From Shinella sp. (GTDB taxonomy: Bacteria > Pseudomonadota > Alphaproteobacteria > Rhizobiales > Rhizobiaceae), in contig QFQX01000005.1 of the NCBI GenBank assembly GCA_003248775.1, positions 1 through 64,000 of the forward strand: 64,000 bases of DNA, written 5' to 3'. Each line of letters starts with the position of its first letter. Position 1 is the stretch's first letter. Below the pieces are notes generated by a model. It saw nothing but the letters and a program-made list of their open reading frames with translations. It did not search any database and was not told the DNA's origin. The position numbers and the translations under genes were made by a program. This document shows, in pieces, positions 18,579-26,474 of the stretch.

Positions 18579-19157
18579 TCAGCCGATCTTGATCACAGTA
18601 TCGGAAACGAATGCGAAATTCGGAATATGCAGGTTTTCCGGCGCCGGACCTTTACGGATTCGGCCAGCCGTATCGTAGACCGAACCATGGCAGGGACAGA
18701 ACCAACCGTTATATTCGCCGGATTGGCCGAGCGGCACGCAACCAAGGTGAGTACAGGAACCGATCATGACGATCCAGTTTTCCTTGCCTTCACCGGCTGA
18801 ACGGGCTAGGTCGGTCGCCTGTTCGGCAGCATCGACATTGGCGTTACGCGCAACCGGGTCCTTGAGTTCGGCGAGCGGAACGGCCTTGGCGTCTTCAACT
18901 TCCTTGTCCGTACGGTTACGGATGAACACGGGCTTTCCGCGCCATTTGACAGTGAGCGACATTCCCGGCTCAAGCGCAGAAACATCGACTTCGATCGAGG
19001 CAAGAGCACGCGTAGATGCATCCGGCCTCATCTGATCGATGAAAGGCCATACGGCGGCCACAGCACCAACGGCACCCACCATGCCTGTGGTCAGATAAAG
19101 GAAGTCACGGCGAGTGGGCTCGCCCAAGGTCTCGCTATTAATTTCGTTTTCGCTCAC
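18579..19157 (-). CDS. petA: Rieske iron-sulfur subunit of the bc1 complex
   Basis: A 192-residue subunit with a Tat-type N-terminal anchor (TRRDFLYLTTG, followed by a hydrophobic helix) and the two cluster motifs CTHLGC and CPCHGS. It takes an electron from quinol and passes it to cytochrome c1. The frame is open to an ATG at 19280, but the GTG at 19157 (VSENEINSETLG) has AGAGGA upstream and gives the normal rhizobial length. It is the first gene of petABC. The 290-base region upstream contains a CCCGCCAATTTGGCGGG hairpin at 19251-19267 of unknown role. Confidence 0.96.
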   Translation of the reverse strand: MSENEINSETLGEPTRRDFLYLTTGMVGAVGAVAAVWPFIDQMRPDASTRALASIEVDVSALEPGMSLTVKWRGKPVFIRNRTDKEVEDAKAVPLAELKDPVARNANVDAAEQATDLARSAGEGKENWIVMIGSCTHLGCVPLGQSGEYNGWFCPCHGSVYDTAGRIRKGPAPENLHIPNFAFVSDTVIKIG

Positions 19158-19448
19158 GGTTAAACCATCCTCTCGCAAAATCCTGCGACAAACCGCATTG
19201 TCCCCCAAGGCGCAGATTCTGTCTTCCTGACACGAATATGCCATAGATTCCCCGCCAATTTGGCGGGTTCTAAGCTTCATACCGAATTATGTCCATACTT
19301 CACAGGGGAGGAGGGCACAATGTCGCGGTTAAAATCGCAGTGTGTTTCCGGGATGTAACGAACCGACCCGCTCATGTTGCAATGCACCCTGTTTTGGGGC
19401 ATGTTCCGCGCACACGGGCATCGGGCCCATCACGGGAAAAAGGGCCTG

Positions 19449-20396
19449 ATGCGAGACAGACTTTCCTGCATTGCGTGCGTTCTTCTCTTCATCGCTCTGA
19501 CGCTCGCCAGCCTCCGTTACGTGACGGATTTCTGGCTGCTAGCATTTTTCTACAGCCTTCAGCCGCACATCGGCGCGGCCGCCATTATCGGCTCCCTGAT
19601 ATGCCTTGCAATCAGGCGCAGTACAGTGGCCTGGGCGCTGCTGACATGGTCGATCTTCATCACCGGTCACGCCTTCTGGATGAAACTCGAATTTTTACCG
19701 TCCTCAGGCACTGTCATTTCAGAGAAGGCAACGCGCTTCCGCCTGCTTTCCTTCAACGTGCTCGGCGACAACTTCACCAATGCCGATCGCGTCGTAGAGA
19801 CGATCAGGATGTCGGGCGCGGATGTTGCTTTTGCAATGGAAGCCGGACCTCTCGGGGACAAGATCGAGCAGTTGAAGGATATCTATCCCTACCGCATGGG
19901 CTGCGGCGTTATGGTTGAGTTCTGCGACCTGCTGATCCTGTCGAAGTACCCGATCGAACAGCCTCGCTTCTTCAGCCTGAGCGAGTTGCGCGCCAACAGG
20001 TTTGCGATGGCAGGCATCAGGATCGGCGGACAGCTCATCAACTTCTCAGCCATCCATGTGACCAAGCCCTATTTCGATGACTATCACACGCTGGAACTCA
20101 TCCGCGCCGGTGCCTACATGCGCCAGCGCCCCGGCCCGAAGATCCTCGCCGGTGACTTCAATTCCGATAGCATCGCGCCGGACATGCAGCGCTTCCTACG
20201 GCACTACAAAATGCAGACGGCAGGTTTCGAACCCGCCACATGGCCGATCGAGGCTGGCCCGTTCGGTCTGCCGATCGACCACATCTTCATGACCCGGGAT
20301 ATCAAGGCGGTCGGCCTGTACAGGCTTCCCGACAGCGAAGGCTCGAACCATTTCGGCCTGATCGCCGACCTCGCCATAGAACCGGCGACCAACTGA
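19449..20396 (+). CDS. Membrane-anchored endonuclease/exonuclease/phosphatase-family protein
   Basis: A 315-residue protein. Three hydrophobic helices occupy about residues 8-80. The EEP domain follows: LLSFNVLGDNF at its start, NFSAIHVTKPY, AGDFNSDS (catalytic Asp/Asn) and IDHIFMT, and it ends near GSNHFGLIADL with the catalytic His. Family members are nucleases or phospholipid/phosphoester hydrolases, and the substrate cannot be told. The ATG at 19449 follows AAGGG; an earlier in-frame start at 19374 lacks support. It is divergent from petABC and ends 21 bp from the convergent ABC exporter. Confidence 0.87.
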   Translation: MRDRLSCIACVLLFIALTLASLRYVTDFWLLAFFYSLQPHIGAAAIIGSLICLAIRRSTVAWALLTWSIFITGHAFWMKLEFLPSSGTVISEKATRFRLLSFNVLGDNFTNADRVVETIRMSGADVAFAMEAGPLGDKIEQLKDIYPYRMGCGVMVEFCDLLILSKYPIEQPRFFSLSELRANRFAMAGIRIGGQLINFSAIHVTKPYFDDYHTLELIRAGAYMRQRPGPKILAGDFNSDSIAPDMQRFLRHYKMQTAGFEPATWPIEAGPFGLPIDHIFMTRDIKAVGLYRLPDSEGSNHFGLIADLAIEPATN

Positions 20397-20417
20397 TCCG
20401 TCTCCGCGAAAGGCAGC

Positions 20418-22301
20418 CTACTCTGCCGCCTTGTCCTCTTCATGCTCGTGGACCGCAAGGAAGCCACCTGACTGCCGCGCCCAGAGCTCGGCATAGAGCC
20501 CACCCCTCTCGACAAGTTCCGCATGAGTTCCCTCTTCGATGATGCGCCCCTTATCGAGCACGATCAGCCGGTCGAGGGCGGCGATGGTCGAGAGCCGGTG
20601 CGCAATCGCCAGCACCGTCTTGCCCTGCATCAACCGGTCGAGATTCGACTGGATCGCCGCCTCCACTTCGGAATCCAGCGCCGAGGTCGCCTCGTCCAGA
20701 ACGAGAATGGGCGCGTCCTTGAGCATGGCGCGGGCAATCGCGATACGCTGGCGCTGGCCGCCTGAAAGCTTGACGCCGCGCTCGCCCACATGGGCGTCGA
20801 AGCCCCGACGGCCTCGCTGATCCTCAAGCCGCTCGATGAAATCCAGCGCTTCCGCCCGCCCGGCAGCGTGGAGCAGCTGCTCCTCGCTCGCATCCTCGCG
20901 GCCGAACAGGATGTTGTCACGGATCGACCGGTGCAGCAGCGCCGTATCCTGCGTCACCATGCCGATATGGCCGCGCAGGCTCTCCTGCGTCACCGCCCGT
21001 ACATCCTGCCCATCGATCAGGATGCGTCCGCCTTCCACATCATAGAAACGCAGCAGCAGGTTGACGAGCGTCGACTTGCCCGCCCCCGAGCGCCCGACGA
21101 TGCCGACCTTCTCACCCGGTTTGATGGTGATCGTCAGATGGTCGATTGCCCCCTTCTGCCGGCCATAGTGGAACGAAACGTCCTCGAAGCGGATCTCCGG
21201 CCCCGTTACCTGCAGTTCACGCGCTCCGGGCTGGTCGACAAGGCCAATGGGCTTGGAGATGAGTTCGGCCGAGTTCTGGATCGTACCGATATTACGCATG
21301 ATGCTGTTGAGCTGCGTCATCATCCGCCCGAGCAGCATGTTGAGACGCAGCACGAGGCCGAGCGTGAAGGCGACGCCGCCAGCGGTGATCGCACCGGCAA
21401 ACCACAGATCGACGGAGACCGCGGCCACCATGGCGATCATGATGCCAGACAGGATCGCCTGCGATGCCCGCACGCCGGTAATCAGCCGGGCGAAGGGCCG
21501 AAGCGTATCCTGAAAGCGGTCGAAGCCCTCGCGGATGAAGTGATCGTTCTGATCCTCCCGACCGAACAGCTTCAGCGTCTGGATATTGCTGAAACTGTCG
21601 ACCAGCCGACCGCTCACCATGGATGCGGCCTCGGCGGATTCCTTTGCGTGATAGCGGATTCGCGGCACGAAGTAGCGCGCCAGCAGGCCGAAGATCACCA
21701 CCCAGGCGCCGATGATGCCGGCCAGCCGCCAGTCGAGCTGGCCGACCAGCGCCATGGTCGAGCCGGTATAGATCACCATGAACCAGACGACCTGCAGCAG
21801 CGAGGTCAGGAGATCGCCCGTCGCCTGCCCTGCCGACCAGACCTTGGTGACGATGCGGCCGGAGAAATCGTTCTGGAAGAAGGAAAGCGACTGCCGCGCC
21901 ACATGCACATAGGACTGCCAGCGCACCAGATTGAAGAAATTGAGAACGATCGCCTGCTCTTCCACCAGGGCGCCGATGGTGATGACGAGGAAGCGGCCAA
22001 CGAGTATGACCAGCGCCATTCCGAGCAACTCGAGCCCATGAGCGTGAAGGAGACCGTTCCAGCCCGCCTCACGCGGCACCGTGTCGAGCAAGTCGACGAG
22101 ACGGCCGACAAACCAGAAGAGCCCCGCCTCGAGGATGGCGACAGCGCCGCCGAAAGCCGCCATGACCGCAAACGCGCCTTTCGCCTGAGACACGTAAAAC
22201 CAGACGAAAGCCCATGTACCTTCCGGCGGCTTCAGATCATCCCGTCGCCCGAAGGGATCGATCCATTTCTCGAAAAGGCGGGTAACAGCGCGGATCATCA
22301 T
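20418..22301 (-). CDS. ABC exporter, fused membrane and ATPase domains (copy 1)
   Basis: A 627-residue half-transporter. An N-terminal six-helix exporter domain (about residues 35-330) is followed by an ATPase with Walker A GRSGAGKST, signature LSGGQRQR, Walker B ILVLDEATSALD and the H-loop AIAHRLST, all intact. It belongs to the MsbA/Atm-like exporter group, which works as dimers on lipids, peptides or drugs. A second, closely related exporter lies 1.3 kb away on the same strand, so homo- or heterodimers are possible. The substrate is unknown. Between them are two small transporter genes. Confidence 0.93.
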   Translation of the reverse strand: MMIRAVTRLFEKWIDPFGRRDDLKPPEGTWAFVWFYVSQAKGAFAVMAAFGGAVAILEAGLFWFVGRLVDLLDTVPREAGWNGLLHAHGLELLGMALVILVGRFLVITIGALVEEQAIVLNFFNLVRWQSYVHVARQSLSFFQNDFSGRIVTKVWSAGQATGDLLTSLLQVVWFMVIYTGSTMALVGQLDWRLAGIIGAWVVIFGLLARYFVPRIRYHAKESAEAASMVSGRLVDSFSNIQTLKLFGREDQNDHFIREGFDRFQDTLRPFARLITGVRASQAILSGIMIAMVAAVSVDLWFAGAITAGGVAFTLGLVLRLNMLLGRMMTQLNSIMRNIGTIQNSAELISKPIGLVDQPGARELQVTGPEIRFEDVSFHYGRQKGAIDHLTITIKPGEKVGIVGRSGAGKSTLVNLLLRFYDVEGGRILIDGQDVRAVTQESLRGHIGMVTQDTALLHRSIRDNILFGREDASEEQLLHAAGRAEALDFIERLEDQRGRRGFDAHVGERGVKLSGGQRQRIAIARAMLKDAPILVLDEATSALDSEVEAAIQSNLDRLMQGKTVLAIAHRLSTIAALDRLIVLDKGRIIEEGTHAELVERGGLYAELWARQSGGFLAVHEHEEDKAAE

Positions 22302-22407
22302 GCCGCTTCATATAGGCGTGTCCTGCAACCCGGCAAATACGCCATGGTCACAATTACCGGCGAAATATTAGCTTCCCGTGGGAAACTTTCCATCCCCTGA
22401 CATCCTG

Positions 22408-22833
22408 TCAGCGCGAATAGCGCGTCAGATAGATGCCCAACAGGATCAATGCCACGCCTGCCGGTTGCCCGATGCTGAGTTCGGCTGTTCCTCGCAGAAC
22501 GTCGATCATCAGCCCCGTAATCATCTGCCCCCCGATGATCAGCAGCGACGAGCGGGCCGCACCGATCCTTGGAAAGACATAGGAACTCAGCGCAACGAAC
22601 ATCGCCCCGACGATGCCACCGGTAAACGCCCAGACAGGCACGCCACTCAGCAAGCAGAAAGCCTGCCGGTGAAAGGCCACCACGAACAGGCTGAGCAGCA
22701 CGAAGCCGATGAAGTGGTTCCAGAACGAGGCGCGAAAGGCCCCGCGATCCATGGCGAGCCTTCCGTTGATCGAACGGCTCATGCCGACGGCGGCACCACC
22801 TGCCAGCGCAACGAGAACGGAAACCAGCATCAC
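22408..22833 (-). CDS. YdcZ/DUF606-type small DMT transporter, second of pair
   Basis: A 141-residue membrane protein with about five hydrophobic helices, of the DUF606 group within the drug/metabolite transporter superfamily. The first residues (MMLVSVLVALAGGAAVGMSRSI) and NHFIGFVLL match that group. It starts inside the stop of the partner gene (ATGA), so the two half-size proteins are translationally coupled and likely form a heterodimer with opposite membrane orientation. No substrate is known. It lies 106 bp before ABC exporter copy 1. Confidence 0.85.
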   Translation of the reverse strand: MMLVSVLVALAGGAAVGMSRSINGRLAMDRGAFRASFWNHFIGFVLLSLFVVAFHRQAFCLLSGVPVWAFTGGIVGAMFVALSSYVFPRIGAARSSLLIIGGQMITGLMIDVLRGTAELSIGQPAGVALILLGIYLTRYSR

Positions 22834-23309
22834 GCGCCTCGCGAATAGATGATGAGGGCGCTGCCACCGATAACGCAGAGCGCAGCCAGGAAATCGAACC
22901 GGTTCAGGACACGCAGCGGCGTGCCGAACAGACCCCAGCGGTCGGAGATAAGGCCGAACAGGATCTGCCCGACCAGCAGCAGCGACAGACCGCCGGCAAG
23001 CGCCAGCTCGGAATTGACCGCTATCGAACTGAGGGCGACGGCAAAAGCTCCCGGCGCGCCGCCGAGATACGACCAGAGCGGCGGCTTCGCAGCCCCCTGC
23101 CCGGCCCCCTCTCCTGTATCGCCTCGTCCCCCGGCAAGAAGCAGGTTGGCGCGCAAAAGAATGAAGGCCGCGACCGCTCCAATGCCGTGAACCACCCAGG
23201 AAGCCGTGATCGGCGTGGTGAAGGCCGCCAGTCCGCTATTAAGGGTCAGCATCACTGCCAGCATGGCCCCGGCAAGCGCCGCCCACAGCCAGTCGAGATA
23301 GTGCCGCAT
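22830..23309 (-). CDS. YdcZ/DUF606-type small DMT transporter, first of pair
   Basis: A 159-residue membrane protein with about five helices, paralogous to the following gene. NSGLAAFTTPITASWVVHG and LFGLISDRWGLFG are typical of DUF606. A polar Gly/Arg-rich loop (AGGRGDTGEGAGQGA) sits between helices 2 and 3. It overlaps its partner by four bases. The pair, with no regulator beside it, sits between two ABC exporters. Function inferred only as small-molecule transport. Confidence 0.85.
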   Translation of the reverse strand: MRHYLDWLWAALAGAMLAVMLTLNSGLAAFTTPITASWVVHGIGAVAAFILLRANLLLAGGRGDTGEGAGQGAAKPPLWSYLGGAPGAFAVALSSIAVNSELALAGGLSLLLVGQILFGLISDRWGLFGTPLRVLNRFDFLAALCVIGGSALIIYSRGA

Positions 23310-23357
23310 ATCGAGATTTCCCCGCCGCTTGAAGATTCGAGCCCGTCCTGTCCCGCT

Positions 23358-23465
23358 CAGAGCAATTCCAGCAAAAGTGGGAACCGATTTTGCGTCCGGA
23401 ATTGCGCGAAACTGGAGAGATAGAGCATTGGAGGCGATTCTGTTTTCGCCGAAAATGCTCTAAAC
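23358..23465. repeat. RIME-like palindromic intergenic repeat
   Basis: Two adjoining imperfect palindromes: one bounded by GCAATTCC and GGAATTGC with an inner CAAAA/TTTTG, the other by GAGCATT and AATGCTC with inner GGCGA/TCGCC. The sequence resembles intergenic mosaic elements that occur in many copies in rhizobial genomes. It lies between the DUF606 pair and ABC exporter copy 2. Identification is by memory of the consensus. Confidence 0.65.
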
Positions 23466-23534
23466 GCGAGAAGAGCCACGACACAATCGATTTCTTGATC
23501 GGACGACTTTAGAAAATCTGCAGGCGCGGCTGCA

Positions 23535-23570
23535 GCAAAAAGCCCTCCCCGCATTCCTGCGGGAAGGGCC
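23535..23570 (-). terminator. Terminator of ABC exporter copy 2
   Basis: A 12-bp stem with one mismatch (GCCCTTCCCGCA / TGCGGGGAGGGC on the minus strand), 4-base loop, followed by TTTTT. It begins 6 bases after the stop codon. Confidence 0.9.
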
Positions 23571-23575
23571 TGATC

Positions 23576-25432
23576 TTATTCCGCCGCTTCGCTTTCGCGG
23601 TCCGACTGATCGGCAAGGAAGCCGCCCGACTGGCGGTTCCAAAGGTCGGCGTAAATGCCTCCCTCGGCCACCAGTCCAGCATGGGAGCCGGTCTCGACGA
23701 TGTGCCCCTTGTCGAGCACCACCAGCCGGTCCATCTCCGTGAGCGTCGAGAGCCGATGGGCAATCGCGATCACCGTCTTGCCGTCCATCAGCGAGAACAG
23801 GCTCTCCTGAATGGCGGCCTCGACTTCCGAGTCAAGCGCCGAGGTCGCCTCGTCAAGGATCAGGATCGGCGCGTTCTTGAGGAACACCCGGGCAATCGCG
23901 ACACGCTGGCGCTGTCCGCCCGAGAGTTTCACGCCGCGCTCACCGACCTGAGCATCGAGGCCCTTGCGACCCTGCATGTCGACGAGGCCTTCGATAAAGT
24001 CCCAGGCATTTGCCCGCTTTGCCGCCTCGATCACTTCCGCATCTGTAGCCTCGGGTCGGCCATAGGCGATGTTGTCGCGGATCGAGCGATGCAGCAGCGA
24101 AGTATCCTGCGTGACGACCCCGATCAGCGAACGCAGGCTTTCCTGCGACACGGCGGAGATGTCCTGCCCGTCGATGGTGATCTTGCCCTTCTCCAGATCG
24201 TAGAAGCGCAGAAGCAGGTTCATCAGCGTCGTCTTGCCCGCACCCGAGCGGCCGACCAGCCCCACCTTCTCGCCTGCCTTGATGGTCAGCGAGAAGTCGT
24301 TGATCACGCCCTTGTCCTTGCCGTAGTGGAAGCGGACATGGTCGTAGACGATCTCGCCCTTCGGCACGGCCAGCGCCTCGGCGGCGGGAGCATCGACGAT
24401 ATCGTGCGCCTTGGTCATCATGCCCATGCCGTCATAGACGGTGCCGATGTTCTCGAAGAGAGCGGCCACTTCCCACATGATCCACTGCGACATGCCGTTG
24501 ATGCGCATTGCAAGACCAATCGCAACAGCGATCGCGCCGATCGACACGCTGCCGCCGAGCCAGAACCAGATGCTGAGCGCCGAAATCGAGAACAGCACGA
24601 TGGCATTGTTGATATCGACGAGGATATTCAGCAGCGTGATCTGCCGCATCTGGCGATGCACGGTGCCGAGGAAGGCATCCATGCCCTCCTTGGCATAGGT
24701 CTCCTCGCGCCCGGCATGGGAGAACAGCTTCACCGTCGCGATATTGGTGTAGCTGTCGACAATCCGGCCCGTCATCATCGAACGTGCATCCGCCTGTTCG
24801 CTGGAAAGCTTGCGCAGCCGCGGAATGAAATATCCGAGGATCAGCGAATAGACCACGATCCAGAAGACCAGCGGCCCAACAAGCCGCCAGTCAGCGGCAA
24901 AGACCAGCGCCAGCATCGAGACGAAGAAGCTGATCGCATAGACGAACACGTCGATGATCTTCATCACCGATTCACGAACGGCAAGCGAGGTCTGCATGAC
25001 CTTGGTCGAAACCCGACCCGCGAACTCGTTGGCGAAGAAGGTCATCGAGTGGCGCAGCAGGAAACGATGCATCTGCCAGCGGGCAATCATCGGGAAATTG
25101 CCGGCCAGCACCTGATGCATGGTCAGCGAATGGATGGCGCCAACCACAGGAAGGCCGACGAGCAGCAACGCGCCCATCCAGAACAGTCTGCTCCATTCCG
25201 TTTCGAGGAAAGTAGCGCGATCGGCGACCGTCAGCCAATCGACGATATTGCCGAGGAACTGGTAAAGGACCACTTCCGCGACCGCGATCAGCATCGAGCA
25301 CAGCCCGAGCACCAGCAGCCAGGGGGCCGCAGGCTTGGTATAAGACCAGCAGAAAGCGACAAGTCCCTTGGGCGGCAGCGCAGGCGCTTCCGACGGATAG
25401 GGATTGAGGCGGCTTTCGAACCACGAAAACAT
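23576..25432 (-). CDS. ABC exporter, fused membrane and ATPase domains (copy 2)
   Basis: A 618-residue half-transporter paralogous to the gene at 20418-22301. It has six membrane helices (about residues 30-320) and then an ATPase domain with GRSGAGKTT, LSGGQRQR, ILILDEATSALD and AIAHRLST, so it is catalytically complete. The ATG at 25432 (MFSWFESRLNPYP) is preceded by GGAG; upstream in-frame codons look non-coding. A strong terminator follows. About 150 bp upstream lies an 18-codon ORF with a good ribosome binding site. The substrate is unknown; the partner may be copy 1 or itself. Confidence 0.92.
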   Translation of the reverse strand: MFSWFESRLNPYPSEAPALPPKGLVAFCWSYTKPAAPWLLVLGLCSMLIAVAEVVLYQFLGNIVDWLTVADRATFLETEWSRLFWMGALLLVGLPVVGAIHSLTMHQVLAGNFPMIARWQMHRFLLRHSMTFFANEFAGRVSTKVMQTSLAVRESVMKIIDVFVYAISFFVSMLALVFAADWRLVGPLVFWIVVYSLILGYFIPRLRKLSSEQADARSMMTGRIVDSYTNIATVKLFSHAGREETYAKEGMDAFLGTVHRQMRQITLLNILVDINNAIVLFSISALSIWFWLGGSVSIGAIAVAIGLAMRINGMSQWIMWEVAALFENIGTVYDGMGMMTKAHDIVDAPAAEALAVPKGEIVYDHVRFHYGKDKGVINDFSLTIKAGEKVGLVGRSGAGKTTLMNLLLRFYDLEKGKITIDGQDISAVSQESLRSLIGVVTQDTSLLHRSIRDNIAYGRPEATDAEVIEAAKRANAWDFIEGLVDMQGRKGLDAQVGERGVKLSGGQRQRVAIARVFLKNAPILILDEATSALDSEVEAAIQESLFSLMDGKTVIAIAHRLSTLTEMDRLVVLDKGHIVETGSHAGLVAEGGIYADLWNRQSGGFLADQSDRESEAAE

Positions 25433-25575
25433 GAATATGCTCCAGCAATCTGGCGCCCGGCGCCTGACGACCGCAATCGATCGCGCACGGGCGGAAATCG
25501 GGATAAAGAGGCCGCAAGACGGCCGCATGGCAATTTAAATGGGTAGTTTAGAGAGAAAGGGCGAGCATTTCGCCG

Positions 25576-25632
25576 TCACGCAGCCTGCAAAAAATGCGGC
25601 ACCGGGAAACGCATCGTGTCAGTTGTCATCAT
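25576..25632 (-). CDS. Possible 18-residue upstream peptide
   Basis: An 18-codon ORF (MMTTDTMRFPVPHFLQAA) with a good ribosome binding site (GGGAGG, 5 bases before ATG), 143 bp upstream of ABC exporter copy 2 on the same strand. It may be a leader peptide or an independent small protein. The rest of the 25433-25809 interval shows no other gene. Low confidence because the ORF is short. Confidence 0.3.
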   Translation of the reverse strand: MMTTDTMRFPVPHFLQAA

Positions 25633-25809
25633 CGAGGCCTCCCTTGTTGCGTGTTGAAGATGCAATCTGTCTAGCCATGAAGACCCCGATTGAAAAGGGG
25701 AAAAATGTTGCGATGTCGCGTTTTGACGCTTGGATGTTGCCCGAAGACAACAACCCCCGACAGCCTCTCGAGACTTGAGGCCGATACCCGCCTTGGCCTA
25801 TGAGAGGGC

Positions 25810-26265
25810 ATGACCGCACTTCGCATCGCACTCTACCAGCCAGACATTCCCGGAAACACCGGCACCATCCTCAGGCTTGCCGCCTGCCTGGGGCTCGGCG
25901 TCGATATCATCGAACCGGCAAGCTTCGACATCTCCGACCGCAACCTGAAACGCGCCGGCATGGACTATCTGGCAAGCGTCACGCTCACCCGTCACATCAA
26001 CTGGAACCAGTTCGAGACATGGCGGCAGTCGGCCGGTCGCCGGCTGGTGCTCGGCTCCACCAAGGCGGCCGAACGCTACACTGACTTTACCTATCGTCCC
26101 GATGACATCCTGCTCTTCGGCCGCGAGAGCGCCGGCGTTCCAGACAACGTGCACGAGGCGGCGGATGCCCGCGTCATCATTCCCATGGTTGCCGGGCAGC
26201 GCTCCATCAATGTCGCCATGTCTGCCGCCATGATCGCCGGCGAAGCGCTGCGTCAGGTTTCCTGA
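25810..26265 (+). CDS. trmL: tRNA (cytidine/uridine-34 2'-O)-methyltransferase TrmL
   Basis: A 151-residue SPOUT-fold enzyme that methylates the ribose of the wobble base in tRNA-Leu isoacceptors. MTALRIALYQPDIPGNTGTI at the start, LLFGRESAGVP, and the knot-forming end IPMVAGQRSINVAMSAAMI are characteristic. The length matches E. coli TrmL. It is a stand-alone gene, divergent from ABC exporter copy 2, with its start 10 bases after a GAGAGGG ribosome binding site. Confidence 0.95.
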   Translation: MTALRIALYQPDIPGNTGTILRLAACLGLGVDIIEPASFDISDRNLKRAGMDYLASVTLTRHINWNQFETWRQSAGRRLVLGSTKAAERYTDFTYRPDDILLFGRESAGVPDNVHEAADARVIIPMVAGQRSINVAMSAAMIAGEALRQVS

Positions 26266-26474
26266 AGACCACTCACCCTGATCACCGGAAAACGCCCCGA
26301 ACCGACATCCGTCAAGGACATGTCTTCAAAATCCGTTAGGCTCTGCATGTCCGCAAGGAGATACGGAGACGGTTGCACTTGCAACCTTCGGAAGGTACAA
26401 AACCGTATTCGCACATTTGCTAATTCTACCGAAAGACGTTATGTTGCATCGCAGCAAAAACCGGGAGATGATCG

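Noticed and set aside
24418..25533. Several open frames antisense or shifted to the ABC exporter genes
   Set aside because: Codon-bias shadows overlapping clearly conserved ABC exporter coding sequence.
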